Counted from the first letter of the stretch, positions 47,267 to 57,689 are shown. The stretch is DNA of 64,000 nt from an uncultured Prochlorococcus sp. (GCA_902594875.1 CACJNU010000005.1:1-64000), one strand, 5' to 3'. Made by a program: numbers and translations. Notes: generated from the letters alone by a model not told the origin.

Positions 47267-48421
47267 ATGAACCAAAAAATACATAAAGTTGAAGTCAAAT
47301 TATCAATTAAGGAAATCTCCAAGGAGATATGGAATGAATTAACAAATGAAATCAATAATCCATTCTATGAATGGACTTGGCTTAAAAATCTTGAAATATC
47401 AAAAAGTGTCTCAAGAGAAACTGGTTGGCAATCTCTATATTTTGTTGCTTATAAAAATGAAGAAATATTAGGAATTGCTCCACTTTTTTTAAAAAATCAT
47501 AGCTATGGAGAATTCATTTTTGATCAATCATTTGCAAGATTGGCTCAAGAGCTGAATTTAAATTATTACCCTAAATTAATTGGAATGAGTCCTTATAGTC
47601 CCGTAAATGGATATCAATTTCTTTATAAAAAAAATGAAGATAAGAAAGAAATTACAAATTTACTCATAAACCATATCGAAAGCTTCGCAATTACAAACAA
47701 AATTTTAAGTTGTAATTTTTTATATATTGATGAAAGCTGGGGCGACCATCTTAAATCTTTGGGATACCATGAATGGATAAATTCCAGCAGTGAATGGAGG
47801 AGTAATGGAGAAAAAACGTTTGATGATTTTCTTTCAAGATTTAACTCTAATCAGAGAAAAAATATAAAAAAAGAGAGGAAATCAATTACTAAACAAGATA
47901 TTAAAATAAAAATTTTTAATGAAATTGATATCAACCAAGAAATACTCGAAAAAATGCATGATTTTTATGAACAGCATTGTTCGAGGTGGGGAGTCTGGGG
48001 AAGTAAATATTTAACTCCTACATTTTTCGAAAAAATTCTTGATAATAAAAAAAATCTTTTACTTTTTAGCGCATCAAAAAATGATTCGAATGAAATTTTT
48101 GCTATGTCTATGTGCGTTAAAAATAAAAACAACTTATGGGGTAGATATTGGGGTAGTCAAGAAGAAATATCTAATTTACATTTTGAATTATGCTACTACC
48201 AGCCAATTGAATGGGCAATAAAAAATAGTATCCATTTGTTTGATCCTGGAGCAGGCGGGAAACATAAAAGAAGGAGGGGGTTTTTTGCGAAAAGCACCAT
48301 TAGCTTGCATAAGTGGTTTGATAAAAATATGGAAAATATAATTTATCCTTGGCTAAATGAAGTTAATAAACAAACTAAGATGGAAATTGATATTGAAAAT
48401 AAATCTATACCCTTTAAATAA
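47267..48421 (+). CDS. FemAB/GNAT-type N-acyltransferase (DUF482-like)
   Basis: A 384-residue protein of a family predicted to be aminoacyl or acyl transferases acting on peptidoglycan or other amines (COG3146-like). Seen are FYEWTWLKNLEISKSVSRETGWQSLYFVAYKNEEILGIAPLFLKNHSYGEFIFDQSFA and the C-terminal LCYYQPIEWAIKNSIHLFDPGAGGKHKRRRGF, typical of the family end. No signal peptide. It starts 17 bp after the reductase gene and could be the third gene of that transcript. Confidence 0.8.
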   Translation: MNQKIHKVEVKLSIKEISKEIWNELTNEINNPFYEWTWLKNLEISKSVSRETGWQSLYFVAYKNEEILGIAPLFLKNHSYGEFIFDQSFARLAQELNLNYYPKLIGMSPYSPVNGYQFLYKKNEDKKEITNLLINHIESFAITNKILSCNFLYIDESWGDHLKSLGYHEWINSSSEWRSNGEKTFDDFLSRFNSNQRKNIKKERKSITKQDIKIKIFNEIDINQEILEKMHDFYEQHCSRWGVWGSKYLTPTFFEKILDNKKNLLLFSASKNDSNEIFAMSMCVKNKNNLWGRYWGSQEEISNLHFELCYYQPIEWAIKNSIHLFDPGAGGKHKRRRGFFAKSTISLHKWFDKNMENIIYPWLNEVNKQTKMEIDIENKSIPFK

Positions 48422-48481
48422 AAAATTATTTAGCTTTACCAAAGATTATATTAGTAATATAGTTTTTATTAACTTCTAAGA

Positions 48482-48868
48482 ATGGATTCTAGTAAAAGTT
48501 TCGATGAAAAAATAAATATTGATGATAATCTATCCAACCGATATATAGACTTAGATCCAAACGGTTATTTTATTATAAAAGTAGATTTAGAAGAAAATAA
48601 AATAATTTTAGAGCACTTTTTAAATAACATCGATGAGGAAGGCTATGCGCTTGACCCAGAAACAAATGAACCAATCAAATGCGACTCTCAAAATAAAAGA
48701 GTTAGTAATGAAGTTTTTAAAGGTATTAGCGCGAAACAACTTGGAATATTGATCACTGAAGAAAGAAATGACTTAATAACCAGATTCGACCATGCTCTAT
48801 ATTTAGGCCGGGAACTACAAAAAGCAGAAGAATGTTTATACAAAAAATTACCCTATATCCAAGATTAA
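48482..48868 (+). CDS. DUF4346-like protein
   Basis: A 128-residue protein: YIDLDPNGYFIIKVDLEENKIILEHFLNNIDEEG, FKGISAKQLGILITEERNDLITRFDHALYLGRELQKAEECLYKKLPYIQD. The pattern (a FIIKVD strand, then a LGREL helix, ending YxQD) matches what I recall of the cyanobacterial/archaeal DUF4346 domain. Biological role unknown. It is 64 bp before the PetL-like gene on the same strand. Confidence 0.6.
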   Translation: MDSSKSFDEKINIDDNLSNRYIDLDPNGYFIIKVDLEENKIILEHFLNNIDEEGYALDPETNEPIKCDSQNKRVSNEVFKGISAKQLGILITEERNDLITRFDHALYLGRELQKAEECLYKKLPYIQD

Positions 48869-48932
48869 GAAATTAAACGAAAAAATCTAATCTTTTCATC
48901 TGATGTTAAATTAATTAAAAATAAAAAAATTA

Positions 48933-49025
48933 ATGAACATCATTTTCTATTTTGCATTTATTGGTTTTGGTTTTGGAGCTGCTTTCGCATTAGATAAGCT
49001 CTTAAGAGCAGTTAAATTAATTTAA
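48933..49025 (+). CDS. petL: Cytochrome b6f subunit VI, PetL-like, 30 aa
   Basis: Too short for the ORF track. The frame ATG 48933 to TAA 49025 encodes MNIIFYFAFIGFGFGAAFAL and a short basic tail KLLRAVKLI: one membrane-spanning helix with a C-terminal motif ending KLI, as in PetL of cyanobacteria and plastids (which end in similar R/KLI). PetL stabilises the cytochrome b6f dimer. The gene is 64 bp after a DUF4346-like gene and converges on rimO with 4 bp between. Identification by shape and ending only. Confidence 0.55.
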   Translation: MNIIFYFAFIGFGFGAAFALDKLLRAVKLI

Positions 49026-49029
49026 AAAA

Positions 49030-50394
49030 CTACAAAATTTTAATAGTCTCTCCATACAAGTCATATTCATCCGCAAAGGAAATATTTGCTTCAACAAATT
49101 TACCAATATAATTTTTCAAATCAATTTTATCTCTAACAGATAAAATTACAGTTCCATCAATTTCAGGAGCGAAATTGTAAGACCGACCTATTAATTCGTT
49201 ATTGTCTGATATTTTTTCTACCAAAATCTTCATTTTGGAACCAACATATATCTGATTTTTATCTTTAGAAATATTTTGTTGCACTGAAATAACGTTATCT
49301 TTTCTTGCCTCTGCAACCTCTGGAGATACCTTATTTGGCAAGTGAAAAGCTGCAGTTCCTTCCTCAGGAGAAAAAATAAACACTCCCACATGATCAAATT
49401 TGTGCCTATCCAAAAATTCGAGAAGATTTTCAAAATGTTCTTTTTTTTCTCCTGGGAAACCAACAATGAGACTAGTTCTTAATACAGCAGATGGAATTTC
49501 TTCTCTAATTTTCTCTAAAATTGAATCATTCAAAGAAGCTTGCCAAGGTCTGTTCATACTCTTCAACACATCTGGATGACTATGCTGCAGTGGCAAATCA
49601 AAGTAAGGAACAATATTCTTTGAATCTTTGAAAGCTCTAATAACTTCATCAGTTAAACCTGTTGGATAAGCATAATGTATCCTTATCCAAGGAATTGGAA
49701 CTTTAGAAAGCTCATTCAAAAGTTTGGCTAATGATGGTTTTCCATAAATATCTTGACCATAATTAGTTGTTATTTGACTAATTAATATGATTTCTTGAAT
49801 ACCCTTTTTTGCAAGACTTTTGGCTTCTGAAACTATAGATTCTATTGTTCTACTTCTTTGAGGACCTCTCAACTTAGGAATAATACAAAAAGCGCAATTA
49901 TAGTTGCAGCCTTCAGCAATGCGAAGATAAGCAACAAATTTATTTTTTTCTACAAAACGAGGCATTTCCTCATCCGCAATAAATTCAGGTATTTTTGAAA
50001 CTTCATTAACGATTTCCCCTTTTTCTACTCTTTCTAAAACATTTGCTATCTTTTGATAATCTCCTGTTCCAACCAAACCTTTTATTTCAGGGATTTCTTT
50101 TATCAGCTCATCTTTAAAATGCTGAGCCATACAGCCTGCAACTATTACTTCCTTTCCTTGATTTGTATATTCTAGAATTTTTCTAATAGATTCTTCTCTA
50201 GCTGTTTCAATAAAACTGCAAGTATTTACAACAACAACATTTGCATTATTTATATTGGTGTCAACTTCATAACCCGCTTTATCTAATAAGCCTTGCATAT
50301 GTTCAGTATCAACAAGATTTTTCTCACAACCAACATGACTGAATGCAATCTTAGATAGTTTTTTTTCTTTTACATTGAGACTATTTTTTTTCAC
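49030..50394 (-). CDS. rimO: Ribosomal protein S12 methylthiotransferase RimO
   Basis: Radical-SAM enzyme that methylthiolates Asp in ribosomal protein S12. The 454-residue protein has the N-terminal MTTase domain with Cys23 ([15 protein letters not shown]) and further cysteines in VNTCSF and VAGCM, the radical [23 protein letters not shown] block, and a C-terminal TRAM-like domain ([30 protein letters not shown]). RimO, not MiaB, is inferred from the overall sequence. Start is GTG at 50394. Confidence 0.92.
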   Translation of the reverse strand: MKKNSLNVKEKKLSKIAFSHVGCEKNLVDTEHMQGLLDKAGYEVDTNINNANVVVVNTCSFIETAREESIRKILEYTNQGKEVIVAGCMAQHFKDELIKEIPEIKGLVGTGDYQKIANVLERVEKGEIVNEVSKIPEFIADEEMPRFVEKNKFVAYLRIAEGCNYNCAFCIIPKLRGPQRSRTIESIVSEAKSLAKKGIQEIILISQITTNYGQDIYGKPSLAKLLNELSKVPIPWIRIHYAYPTGLTDEVIRAFKDSKNIVPYFDLPLQHSHPDVLKSMNRPWQASLNDSILEKIREEIPSAVLRTSLIVGFPGEKKEHFENLLEFLDRHKFDHVGVFIFSPEEGTAAFHLPNKVSPEVAEARKDNVISVQQNISKDKNQIYVGSKMKILVEKISDNNELIGRSYNFAPEIDGTVILSVRDKIDLKNYIGKFVEANISFADEYDLYGETIKIL

Positions 50395-50498
50395 AACTTG
50401 AAAAATAAGAATTAAAAAATTTAAATAGCATTTCGTATATAACTCTCATGCCAAGATAATATTAGGATAGATAATGTAAATGACAAACTTTATTTTTT

Positions 50499-51434
50499 AT
50501 GGCCCTTAAGACTTTGAACAGAAGAAATAAAAAAGATTTGAAATGGCCAAAAATCATAATCGCAATTCTTAGCACCATAGGCATAGTTGATACAGGTTCG
50601 ATTACTTTAAAAAACTGGGGATTATTTACATCGCTTTCATGCCCAGGGATACAAAATGGTTGTGAAACAGTTTTAAATAGTCCTTGGGGTACTTTATTTG
50701 AAAACAATCAAGTTAATATTCCTCTCTCATTAGCTGGATTTATAACATATTTATCAATATTAGTTATCACAATAATACTCTCGCTTAATTTAATTTCCCC
50801 AAAAGAAAAACTAAATCAGTTTTTATGGTGGTTGGTCTTTCTAATATCTTGTGCGTCATCAACATTTAGCTTTTTATTAATAAATATAATGTTTTTTAAG
50901 ATTCAAGCATATTGCTTTTTTTGTATACTTTCAGCAATTTTATCGTTTTCTATCTTTATAATTTCTATGATTGGAGCAAAGTTCGAAAGTAGAGAACCTA
51001 TGATTTTTAGAGGTTTCATTGTAGCCATTAGTGTCCTGCTAGGGGGCCTAATTTGGTCAACAAACGTTGACCCCTCTAATGCAATTGATGTTTCAAAACC
51101 CACTGAAAATGTATCGCCAATAATTACCACTTCAAGTTCTCCCCAGAAGGTAAAGTTTGCAAAATTTTTAAGTGAAAACAATATTGTTATGTATAGTGCA
51201 TACTGGTGCCCGCATTGCCACGATCAAAAACAATTATTTGGTAAACAAGCAGTTAAAGAATTAAAAGTAGTTGAGTGTGCTAAAGATGGTAAAGATAATG
51301 AGTATGAGCTATGCCAAACTAAGGGAATCAGTGGATTTCCTTCTTGGGAAATAAATGGGGAAATTATTAGTGGTACGCGTGACTTAAATGAATTAGCAAC
51401 AAAAACCGACTATCAAGGAGATCTTAATTTTTAA
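50499..51434 (+). CDS. VKOR-thioredoxin fusion protein (disulfide-forming enzyme)
   Basis: Inner-membrane enzyme making protein disulfides. A VKOR domain of about 150 residues with four helices has loop cysteines Cys48 and Cys55 and the redox CFFC at 139-142; a linker then leads to a thioredoxin-like domain with CPHC at 237-240. Cyanobacterial versions (LTO1-like in plants) oxidise lumenal proteins such as those needed for photosystem assembly. It overlaps the convergent nadB gene by 11 bp. Confidence 0.9.
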   Translation: MALKTLNRRNKKDLKWPKIIIAILSTIGIVDTGSITLKNWGLFTSLSCPGIQNGCETVLNSPWGTLFENNQVNIPLSLAGFITYLSILVITIILSLNLISPKEKLNQFLWWLVFLISCASSTFSFLLINIMFFKIQAYCFFCILSAILSFSIFIISMIGAKFESREPMIFRGFIVAISVLLGGLIWSTNVDPSNAIDVSKPTENVSPIITTSSSPQKVKFAKFLSENNIVMYSAYWCPHCHDQKQLFGKQAVKELKVVECAKDGKDNEYELCQTKGISGFPSWEINGEIISGTRDLNELATKTDYQGDLNF

Positions 51435-53091
51435 TAAATCTTTTTTGAATTTTTTGATCTAACTGTTGTCTAGTATGGCATTCCCAATTTTTATCTTTAT
51501 CAGGGAAATCATCTCTATAATGCCCTCCTCTACTTTCTTCTCTAAATAAACAAGCTTTTAATAAAGTTATGGTGGTTATTTGTCTATTCTTTAAATCTAG
51601 TAAAAGATTTAACGCTCTTCTATTACGTTCACTAAGTTTTATTTTTTGATCAAATTTTATTTTTTCAAGACTATTTAGTAAATCATTTTTATTTAATTTA
51701 TCTATATCATTTTGAATATAATTTAAAAATTTACTCATATTTACCTTATTTCGAGATACACCTAAATTTAACCAACATAGTTTTCTTAGTTCATCAATTT
51801 TTTCAGCAATTATAGAAATTTGATCTTCTCTAGGATCTTCAATATCAAAATCTTGAAATGATCTATCAAATTTTTCAACTTTAGAAAGGTCATTCAAAAC
51901 AATTAAAGACATTTTTCTTGCGAAAACAAGACACTCCATCAGTGAATTACTTGCCAGTCTATTAGCACCATGTACACCTGTAGAAGCCACTTCTCCAACG
52001 GCATATAATCCTTTTCTTGTTGAAGATGCATTCAGATCGGTTTTAACACCTCCCATCCAATAATGAGCTGCAGGAGCTACGGGAATAACCTCATTTAAAG
52101 GGTTAACGCCATATTCCTGACATCGACTTAAGATCGTGGGGAAGCGCTCTACAATTTTTTCAGGATCAATATACCGAAGATCTAAGCCAACATGTTCTAC
52201 ATTATTATCATGCATATTTTTCATAATTGCTCTACTTACCTGATCCCTAGTAGCTAGATCACGATTTTCAAGATTTTTAACTGGACTTTCACCATTTTTA
52301 TCAACTAATATCGCTCCTTCCCCTCTAAGCGCCTCAGATATTAAGAAGCAAGGTGCACCGTAAAATTTTAAAGCTGTTGGATGAAATTGCACAAACTCTA
52401 AATCTTCAATAGCAGCTCCTGCTTTCCATGCAAGAGCAATGCCTTCACCAGAGGATTGAGCAGGATTTGTTGTATTTGTAAATAAGTGCCCACCCCCACC
52501 TGTAGCCAAAACAACAGCTCTAGATTTAATCCAATATAAATTTGCTCCATCAAGAACCTGAACTCCTCTACATTCTTTATTGTCAATGAGAAGTTCGGTT
52601 ACTCTTACACCCCTGCAGTGAAGAATATTTTTTTGATTCTCGATATGATCTTCTAGAACTTCAACTAATGCTCGTCCAGTACGATCCTTAACATGTAAGA
52701 CTCTTCTTCGTGAATGGGCTGCTTCCAAGGTAGTAGCTAGTTGATCGGAACTTTGATCAAAAATCATCCCTAAATTCTGCAACCTTTCTACACAACCTGG
52801 AGCTTCTTTAACTAGCATTTCAACAGCTTGAAAATCACATAGTCCATCACCTGCTTTTAAAGTATCCTCAGCATGAAGATCAAATGAATCATCTTGTCTA
52901 ACAACAGATGCAATTCCGCCTTGAGCCCATCTACTGGAAGATACCTTACTAGTATTTCTATTTAAAAGAAGTACTTTTAAATTTGAGGGTAATTCAAGAC
53001 AAGTCATAAGGCCAGCAGCTCCAGCACCTATAACGATTACATCCCAATTATTTATTGGTATCGGTTCTTGCGAAAATGGAGGCCTTAACAT
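51424..53091 (-). CDS. nadB: L-aspartate oxidase
   Basis: FAD enzyme oxidising aspartate to iminoaspartate, first step of de novo NAD synthesis. The 555-residue protein has the FAD fold VIVIGAGAAGLMTCLELP, the SRRRVLHVKDRTGRALVEVL block, ATGGGGHLFTNTTNP, HPTALKF and GEVASTGVHGANRLASNSLMECLVF. The start overlaps the DUF3120-like stop by one base (TAATG), so translation is coupled. Confidence 0.94.
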   Translation of the reverse strand: MLRPPFSQEPIPINNWDVIVIGAGAAGLMTCLELPSNLKVLLLNRNTSKVSSSRWAQGGIASVVRQDDSFDLHAEDTLKAGDGLCDFQAVEMLVKEAPGCVERLQNLGMIFDQSSDQLATTLEAAHSRRRVLHVKDRTGRALVEVLEDHIENQKNILHCRGVRVTELLIDNKECRGVQVLDGANLYWIKSRAVVLATGGGGHLFTNTTNPAQSSGEGIALAWKAGAAIEDLEFVQFHPTALKFYGAPCFLISEALRGEGAILVDKNGESPVKNLENRDLATRDQVSRAIMKNMHDNNVEHVGLDLRYIDPEKIVERFPTILSRCQEYGVNPLNEVIPVAPAAHYWMGGVKTDLNASSTRKGLYAVGEVASTGVHGANRLASNSLMECLVFARKMSLIVLNDLSKVEKFDRSFQDFDIEDPREDQISIIAEKIDELRKLCWLNLGVSRNKVNMSKFLNYIQNDIDKLNKNDLLNSLEKIKFDQKIKLSERNRRALNLLLDLKNRQITTITLLKACLFREESRGGHYRDDFPDKDKNWECHTRQQLDQKIQKRFIKN

Positions 53092-53858
53092 TAAACCAAT
53101 CCACTAAAAGTTGGTTGCAGAATTGCTAAAACAATAAAAATACCATCAACAATTAATGTCGTTTGAATTACGTAACCAGAAACTAAGAGTGCCTTACCAC
53201 TAGTAGTATTAATTGTGCCAGAATCTAAAATTTCTTTTGAAATAAACCAAAGTATAAGAGCAACAAAAACGATAATAGATAATGATTTTATTTGAATAAG
53301 ATTCTCTGAAGTTTTTTGAAGAATCATGGGTGCATTTTCAGAATCTGCTGTAATTACCTGCCTCCATTGATCCATAACTCCGATTAAAAATATTGTAATG
53401 TCTGTAACTGCGGTTCCAAATAAAGAAGAGATATAAAAACTTGAACCTATTTTCCAGTTAGTACCAAATCCAATTAAAGCTAATGGGAGAACTACAGCTT
53501 CAACAGGTATGTGTAGGATAGGAAATGGGCTTAACCATCCCCAGAACAAGCATCCACCAAGCCAACTACCTGATATACCAAGTAATAATGAACTGACAAT
53601 AAACCATTTATTTGATCCTTTCTGATTCAAAACAATTGCCACTAAAACAATAGCAAAAGTAAAACAAAGAGCACTTATTGGTTCTAATCTAACCCAAGGG
53701 GCTTGAACAAAAATAGGTAAAATAATAAAAAAAGAAGACCACAATCTTAAAGATATAGGATTTGATAAAAAACTATTTTCATATGAATCAACTGTCTTGT
53801 GAGATTCATAGTTGAACTTATCTTTTACTTCTAAATTTTTTGTAATTAATTCTTTCAA
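53091..53858 (-). CDS. DUF3120-like integral membrane protein
   Basis: A 255-residue hypothetical membrane protein with about seven hydrophobic segments (FIILPIFVQAPWVRL, LCFTFAIVLVAIVLN, GWLSPFPILHIPVEAVVLPLALIGFG and others). The charged N-terminal 30 residues precede the first helix. It fits the cyanobacterial DUF3120 family as I recall it; function unknown. Start is TTG at 53858. It shares an operon-like junction with nadB, and 176 bp of AT-rich spacer separate it from the divergent radical SAM gene. Confidence 0.6.
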   Translation of the reverse strand: MKELITKNLEVKDKFNYESHKTVDSYENSFLSNPISLRLWSSFFIILPIFVQAPWVRLEPISALCFTFAIVLVAIVLNQKGSNKWFIVSSLLLGISGSWLGGCLFWGWLSPFPILHIPVEAVVLPLALIGFGTNWKIGSSFYISSLFGTAVTDITIFLIGVMDQWRQVITADSENAPMILQKTSENLIQIKSLSIIVFVALILWFISKEILDSGTINTTSGKALLVSGYVIQTTLIVDGIFIVLAILQPTFSGLV

Positions 53859-54034
53859 TGAAAAAGGTTATTTTAATTAATCTAAATCGTGTTTTAGAAA
53901 ACTGCGAATGCCTTATTTTAATAAATCAAAGGCCATTAATTTCACAACTGTATTTGGAATTTTAAAGGTATTTAATACACTTTGAGACACATATGAGTTT
54001 AGAATAAAAAAAGAATAATATTTAGAATCTAATT

Positions 54035-55432
54035 GTGTGGCAAGAAATTAATTACAAAGAAGATTCTAATGATTTAATTCCTAACATTACTTATAAAATA
54101 AATCCTGCAAAAATTGAGAGTATCGAAGCTAATTCCATTGCTCAAGAAATAGGATTTGAATCAGGTGATTCAATAATTAGTATTAATGGAAAAAAACCTA
54201 GAGATTTAATTGATTATCAGATTCTCATTAGTGAAGAAATTTTAGATATATCAGTTTTAGATAAAAATCATCAAGTTCATAATATAAGTATTGAAAAAGA
54301 TCAAGACCTTAATTTAGGTATTAATTTTAAAGATGCATTATTTGATTCAATCAAGCAATGTAATAATAGATGTCCATTTTGTTTTATAGATCAACAACCA
54401 AGCGGGAAAAGAACAAGCCTTTACGTCAAAGATGATGATTATAGATTAAGTTTTCTTTATGGTTCTTATCTAACTCTTACTAATTTAAAAAAAGAAGACT
54501 GGAAAAGAATATCTACGCAAAAACTTTCCCCGCTTTTTATTTCGGTTCATGCGACTGATCCTGATACACGAAAAAAATTATTAAAAAATAAAAATGCAGG
54601 CGCAATTCTTGATCAAATTTCTTGGTTTGAAAAAAACTCTATTCAAATACATGCTCAAATTGTTGTATGTCCAGATATAAATGACGGGGAGATTTTGGTA
54701 AAGTCAATTTTAGAACTTGCAAAATTTTACAAAAAAACTTCTCAAACAGTCCTTTCAGTTGCAATAGTTCCTGTAGGACTTACAAAATTTAGACCTGAAA
54801 ATGATGGATTGAAATCAATTACCAAAGAATATGCAATAAAAACCATCAAGCAAGTAGAACAAATTCAAGCTTCTTTACAAAAAAAAATTGGAACTCGTTT
54901 TTGCTGGCTTGCAGATGAGTGGTATTTGATTGCAGGTTTAGAATTACCTAGCTACCAAACTTATGAAAATATGCCTCAAGAATCTAATGGGGTTGGGTCC
55001 ATCAGAAACTTTCTAAAAAAATTAACTTATAAAACTAAAAATCTTCCTAAAAAAATAAAAAAACACAGGAAAGTTAGTTGGATAGTGGGCAAATTAGTCT
55101 ATGAATCACTTATACCGACAGTTGATAAATTAAATAAAATTGATGGATTAACAATAAATTTATATGGTTTACCTAGTATTTATTGGGGGCAAGAACAAGT
55201 AGTGACTGGGCTTTTAACTGGAGAAGATTTAATCTCTGGACTGAGATATCAAGATCTTGGAGAGGGGATTTTTGTTCCATCCATAATGCTAAAACTCAAT
55301 AGTGATTTATTCTTAGATGATAAAAAAATAAGTGAAGTTGAAGAACGCCTGAAAACTAAAATTCACGTTCTTGATGATGCAGATGATATTATTAATAGTC
55401 TAATTGGAATATCTAGTAGTAAAAAATTCTAA
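54035..55432 (+). CDS. PDZ-radical SAM-like DUF512 protein (TIGR03279 family)
   Basis: A 465-residue protein with an N-terminal PDZ-like segment (KIESIEANSIAQEIGFESGDSIISINGKKPRDL), then a Fe-S radical-SAM-like centre, CNNRCPFCFIDQQPSGKRTSLYVKDDDYRLSFLYGSYLTLTNL, with three Cys in the CxxxCxxC spacing, and a DUF512-like C-terminus. The reaction is not known. The start codon is GTG at 54035. The gene is followed 3 bp later by a TolC-like gene. Confidence 0.85.
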   Translation: MWQEINYKEDSNDLIPNITYKINPAKIESIEANSIAQEIGFESGDSIISINGKKPRDLIDYQILISEEILDISVLDKNHQVHNISIEKDQDLNLGINFKDALFDSIKQCNNRCPFCFIDQQPSGKRTSLYVKDDDYRLSFLYGSYLTLTNLKKEDWKRISTQKLSPLFISVHATDPDTRKKLLKNKNAGAILDQISWFEKNSIQIHAQIVVCPDINDGEILVKSILELAKFYKKTSQTVLSVAIVPVGLTKFRPENDGLKSITKEYAIKTIKQVEQIQASLQKKIGTRFCWLADEWYLIAGLELPSYQTYENMPQESNGVGSIRNFLKKLTYKTKNLPKKIKKHRKVSWIVGKLVYESLIPTVDKLNKIDGLTINLYGLPSIYWGQEQVVTGLLTGEDLISGLRYQDLGEGIFVPSIMLKLNSDLFLDDKKISEVEERLKTKIHVLDDADDIINSLIGISSSKKF

Positions 55433-55435
55433 ATT

Positions 55436-56869
55436 ATGCTTAGAAAGATAGTAAATTCAACTTTATTTTTACCACTTGGCTTTTTAGTTACTTTTCAGCA
55501 ATCCTCACTTAGCGAAAACAAAAATTTTATTGATGAAGTTATAGAAGAAAATGAAGGTAAAATATTCATAGATCATAAGGAAATAAAAAATATTATTCTA
55601 AATAATAACGATGAACTTAAATCTTTAAAAGAATTAATAGAAGCTGCTAGTTTTAATCTTTCAAGTAAAATTGCCAAAAGGTATCCTTCAATAAACTTAC
55701 AAGCAAATGGATTACCTAAATATGTAGCTGGTCGAAATTATAGTAATAATTCAAGTACTACAAAAACTTCCCAACTTTCTGCTAACCCCTCACTTAATAT
55801 CAGATGGGATTTAATTGATCCGCTTAGAGGTCCAGAAATTAAAATAGCAAGAGAAAACTTAAAAGTTGCAAACAATAATTATGAAATCAAAAGAAAAGAC
55901 TTAATTCAAGAAGCGAGTACAAGATTTCATAAATACCAGAAGTCATCTCAAGATATTATAAATAAGAAATTTGCTCTTGATTTATCAATTACAAGTCTTA
56001 AAAATGCACAAGCCAAACTAGACGCTGGTATCGGAACAAAATTTGAAGTACTTGAAGCAGATGCTCAACTATCAAGAGACAAGCAATCACTTAATGAAAA
56101 AAAAATTGAGCATCAAATTAACAAAATATCACTGAAAGAAATAATGAATCTTAAAGGGGATTTTGAAATTAAAAAAGGGCAAAAATTATCGGGTTATTGG
56201 AATTACAAATTAAATAAAAATATAAATAATGGCCTTGAAAATAATCTTTCCTTAAAAAACATTTCTCTTCAGAAATCGATCAAAGATAATGAGGCAATTA
56301 GTTTCATGAACTTAAATAAACCAAATATATATATCAGTAACTCATTATCCGGTACATTCACCAAAGGTGACTCTTTGGCCCTTGAAATAGACCCTAGCGA
56401 ATACGGATCTTCTTTTAGTAATACAATAAGTTTGAACTTTTCATGGAATATTTTTAATGGTGGACAAAACAAGAATTCATACAAATCACGTAAAGCTCAA
56501 GCAAGGGGGGAAGAATATTCTTATAACAATCTTAGTAATATTTTGAAAACAAACATTACTAAGGCTTACCTAAATTTAAAACTAAATGAAGAAAAAATAT
56601 TATCCACTTCAAAAGAAATATCATCTACACAAGAGTCTTTGAGGCTATCAAGATTAAGATACGATGTTGGAATATCAACTTTAAAGGACGTACTAGTAAG
56701 ACAAAAAGAATTAAGTGATGCAAAATCAAAGAAAATTAATGCCATTTATAATTACAATTTAAATTTAGATGAATTAGAAAGATTAACTTTTCTGGAAATA
56801 AATAATAACTGTTTAGATAACGATAATACGATTAACCAAAATGAATCTATCTGCAATATTCCAATATGA
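55436..56869 (+). CDS. TolC-like outer membrane efflux protein
   Basis: Outer-membrane channel of the OEP family. The 477-residue protein has an N-terminal hydrophobic stretch (IVNSTLFLPLGFLVTFQQ) as likely signal peptide and two long alpha-helical OEP repeats: SFNLSSKIAKRYPSINLQANGLP...RFHKYQKSSQDIINKKFALDLSI and SFSNTISLNFSWNIFNGGQNKNSYKSRKAQA...LRLSRLRYDVGISTLKDVLVRQKELSDAKSKK. The FNGGQNK-like NGG motif is a family landmark. The partner transporter is not in the window. It overlaps the next gene by four bases. Confidence 0.87.
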   Translation: MLRKIVNSTLFLPLGFLVTFQQSSLSENKNFIDEVIEENEGKIFIDHKEIKNIILNNNDELKSLKELIEAASFNLSSKIAKRYPSINLQANGLPKYVAGRNYSNNSSTTKTSQLSANPSLNIRWDLIDPLRGPEIKIARENLKVANNNYEIKRKDLIQEASTRFHKYQKSSQDIINKKFALDLSITSLKNAQAKLDAGIGTKFEVLEADAQLSRDKQSLNEKKIEHQINKISLKEIMNLKGDFEIKKGQKLSGYWNYKLNKNINNGLENNLSLKNISLQKSIKDNEAISFMNLNKPNIYISNSLSGTFTKGDSLALEIDPSEYGSSFSNTISLNFSWNIFNGGQNKNSYKSRKAQARGEEYSYNNLSNILKTNITKAYLNLKLNEEKILSTSKEISSTQESLRLSRLRYDVGISTLKDVLVRQKELSDAKSKKINAIYNYNLNLDELERLTFLEINNNCLDNDNTINQNESICNIPI

Positions 56870-57666
56870 ATCCACCAAATTTAAGTAATAAGCAACTAAG
56901 TGAATTAGATTCTTTGTTTGAATTAGTTAGTCATCGACAAAAAAAAGATTTTGGAAATATTAGCGCCAGTAATAAAGCAGACGGATCATTATTAACAAGT
57001 TGTGATTTATGGAGTGATAAAACAATCGTAGATGGCTTATCATCAATTGCTCCAGGTGAGGGCGTCCTTAGTGAAGAAGGGCAAAAGTTCATTCCCAACT
57101 CAAAAGCTTATTGGGTGGTCGATCCACTCGATGGGACAACAAATTTTGCTGCGGGTATTCCCTACTGGTCTATATCAGTGGCAAGGTTTGTTGATGGCAA
57201 ACCCCAATCTTCTTTTTTAATAATTCCTACATTGAAAAAAAAGTTTGTATCCATTAAAGGTAAAGGGGTTTGGTTAAATAACAAGAAAATAGACCCTAGA
57301 CAAAATAATCGTCAAAGTGAATGCATTTCTTTGTGTAGTAGATCTATAAAAATTTTGCAAAAAAAACCAAACTCATTATTTCCTGGCAAAATCAGACTCT
57401 TAGGTGTATCGAGTTTAAATCTCACGAGTGTAGCGATGGGGCAAACTTTTGGAGCAATAGAATCAACCCCCAAGATATGGGATATTGCAGCAGCCTGGCT
57501 GCTATTAGAAGAACTCAATTGTTCTATAGAATGGTTAGATAAAGATCCTTTAAATTTAGTTTCGGGAGAAAACTTGAGCGATGTTAATTTTCCATTAATT
57601 GCTTGTAGATCTATCGAAAAAATTGAAATTTTAAAGCCATGGGGCAATCTATTATTGGAAAAATAG
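56866..57666 (+). CDS. Inositol monophosphatase-family phosphatase
   Basis: Mg-dependent phosphatase of 266 residues. The metal site appears as LSEEGQKF near 65, WVVDPLDGTTNFAAGIPYWS around 85-100 and WDIAAAWLLLEEL near 208. Closest roles are inositol-1-phosphatase (SuhB) or histidinol-phosphatase (HisN); the exact substrate is unknown. It overlaps the TolC-like gene stop by four bases (ATGA) and is unusual in sitting behind a membrane porin. Confidence 0.88.
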   Translation: MNPPNLSNKQLSELDSLFELVSHRQKKDFGNISASNKADGSLLTSCDLWSDKTIVDGLSSIAPGEGVLSEEGQKFIPNSKAYWVVDPLDGTTNFAAGIPYWSISVARFVDGKPQSSFLIIPTLKKKFVSIKGKGVWLNNKKIDPRQNNRQSECISLCSRSIKILQKKPNSLFPGKIRLLGVSSLNLTSVAMGQTFGAIESTPKIWDIAAAWLLLEELNCSIEWLDKDPLNLVSGENLSDVNFPLIACRSIEKIEILKPWGNLLLEK

Positions 57667-57689
57667 TTGCATCATAAAAAAAAAATGGC

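Noticed and set aside
51424-51434. Overlap of VKOR and nadB ends as a possible frameshift
   Set aside because: An 11-bp overlap between convergent gene ends is common in this window, and both proteins have normal termini.
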